Source: Lacticaseibacillus camelliae DSM 22697 = JCM 13995
Lineage (GTDB): Bacteria > Bacillota > Bacilli > Lactobacillales > Lactobacillaceae
Assembly (NCBI RefSeq): GCF_001311195.1
Contig: NZ_BBAJ01000011.1
Location: forward strand, 1-45,619
Length of the DNA: 45,619 bases
Reading direction: 5' to 3'
The notes beneath the pieces are model-generated. The model saw nothing but the letters and a program-made list of their open reading frames with translations, searched no databases and was not told the origin of the DNA. Shown piece after piece: positions 45,609 to 45,619 of the stretch. The first letter of the stretch is position 1; each line of letters opens with the position of its first letter. The translations under genes were made by a program, and so were the position numbers.

Positions 45609-45619
45609 AATTGTTGCGG

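Overview
The window is a stretch of chromosome from a GC-rich lactic acid bacterium. The gene content (comG operon next to a YtxK-type methyltransferase and ackA, potABCD behind an XRE-cupin regulator, cdaA-cdaR-glmM followed by glmS, QueH, TTG/GTG starts with strong AGGAGG sites) fits Lactobacillaceae. A high-GC member of the Lacticaseibacillus (L. casei) clade is my inference from content and base composition, not from a search. No rRNA, tRNA, CRISPR array or insertion sequence was seen.

Layout. 1-2.2 kb: a small lipoprotein and a decayed serine resolvase. 2.2-5 kb: two tandem amino-acid permeases of the D-Ala/D-Ser/Gly type. 5.1-7.9 kb: an unknown membrane protein, acetate kinase and a YtxK-like methyltransferase. 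7.9-12.8 kb: the whole comG pseudopilus operon (comGA-GG), yebC and a VanZ-like protein. 13-18.8 kb: a small membrane protein, then glmS and the cdaA-cdaR-glmM operon (c-di-AMP synthesis and cell-wall amino-sugar supply). 19-25 kb: a stand-alone acetylating aldehyde dehydrogenase, a type IIC-like cation P-type ATPase with a structured leader, and a protein with an SSB-like OB fold. 25-29 kb: a hidden small gene, queH, a patatin-like esterase, a 58-aa protein, an extra ssb and a membrane-anchored unknown protein. 29-33.5 kb: XRE-cupin regulator and potABCD (polyamine uptake). 33.6-39.7 kb: DUF3737-aminotransferase-aldo/keto reductase operon and murB-nhaP. 39.8-45.6 kb: exonuclease III and a DnaQ-like exonuclease, tsaE, pta, ung, a Cof-type HAD phosphatase, a YxjI/LURP-one-like protein and a GNAT acetyltransferase.

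The most striking property is technical. About 35 single-base frame breaks fall in 22 otherwise well-conserved genes, including ones expected to be essential (glmS, cdaA). Thirteen of them sit in A/T runs of 7-8 bases. The simplest explanation is uncorrected indels in the assembly; a decaying genome or slippage is less likely. For such genes I give the full reconstructed extent and say where the frame breaks.

Regulatory signals that stand out: a glmS promoter flanked by three TGGTATA operators of the NagR/DasR (GntR) type with no glmS ribozyme; a perfect 7-5-7 inverted repeat in front of the XRE-pot operon; and a hairpin-rich, terminator-containing leader in front of the cation ATPase. I found no clear new multi-gene system. 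The best candidates for unexplored biology are the OB-fold protein at 24.1 kb and the ATPase leader.
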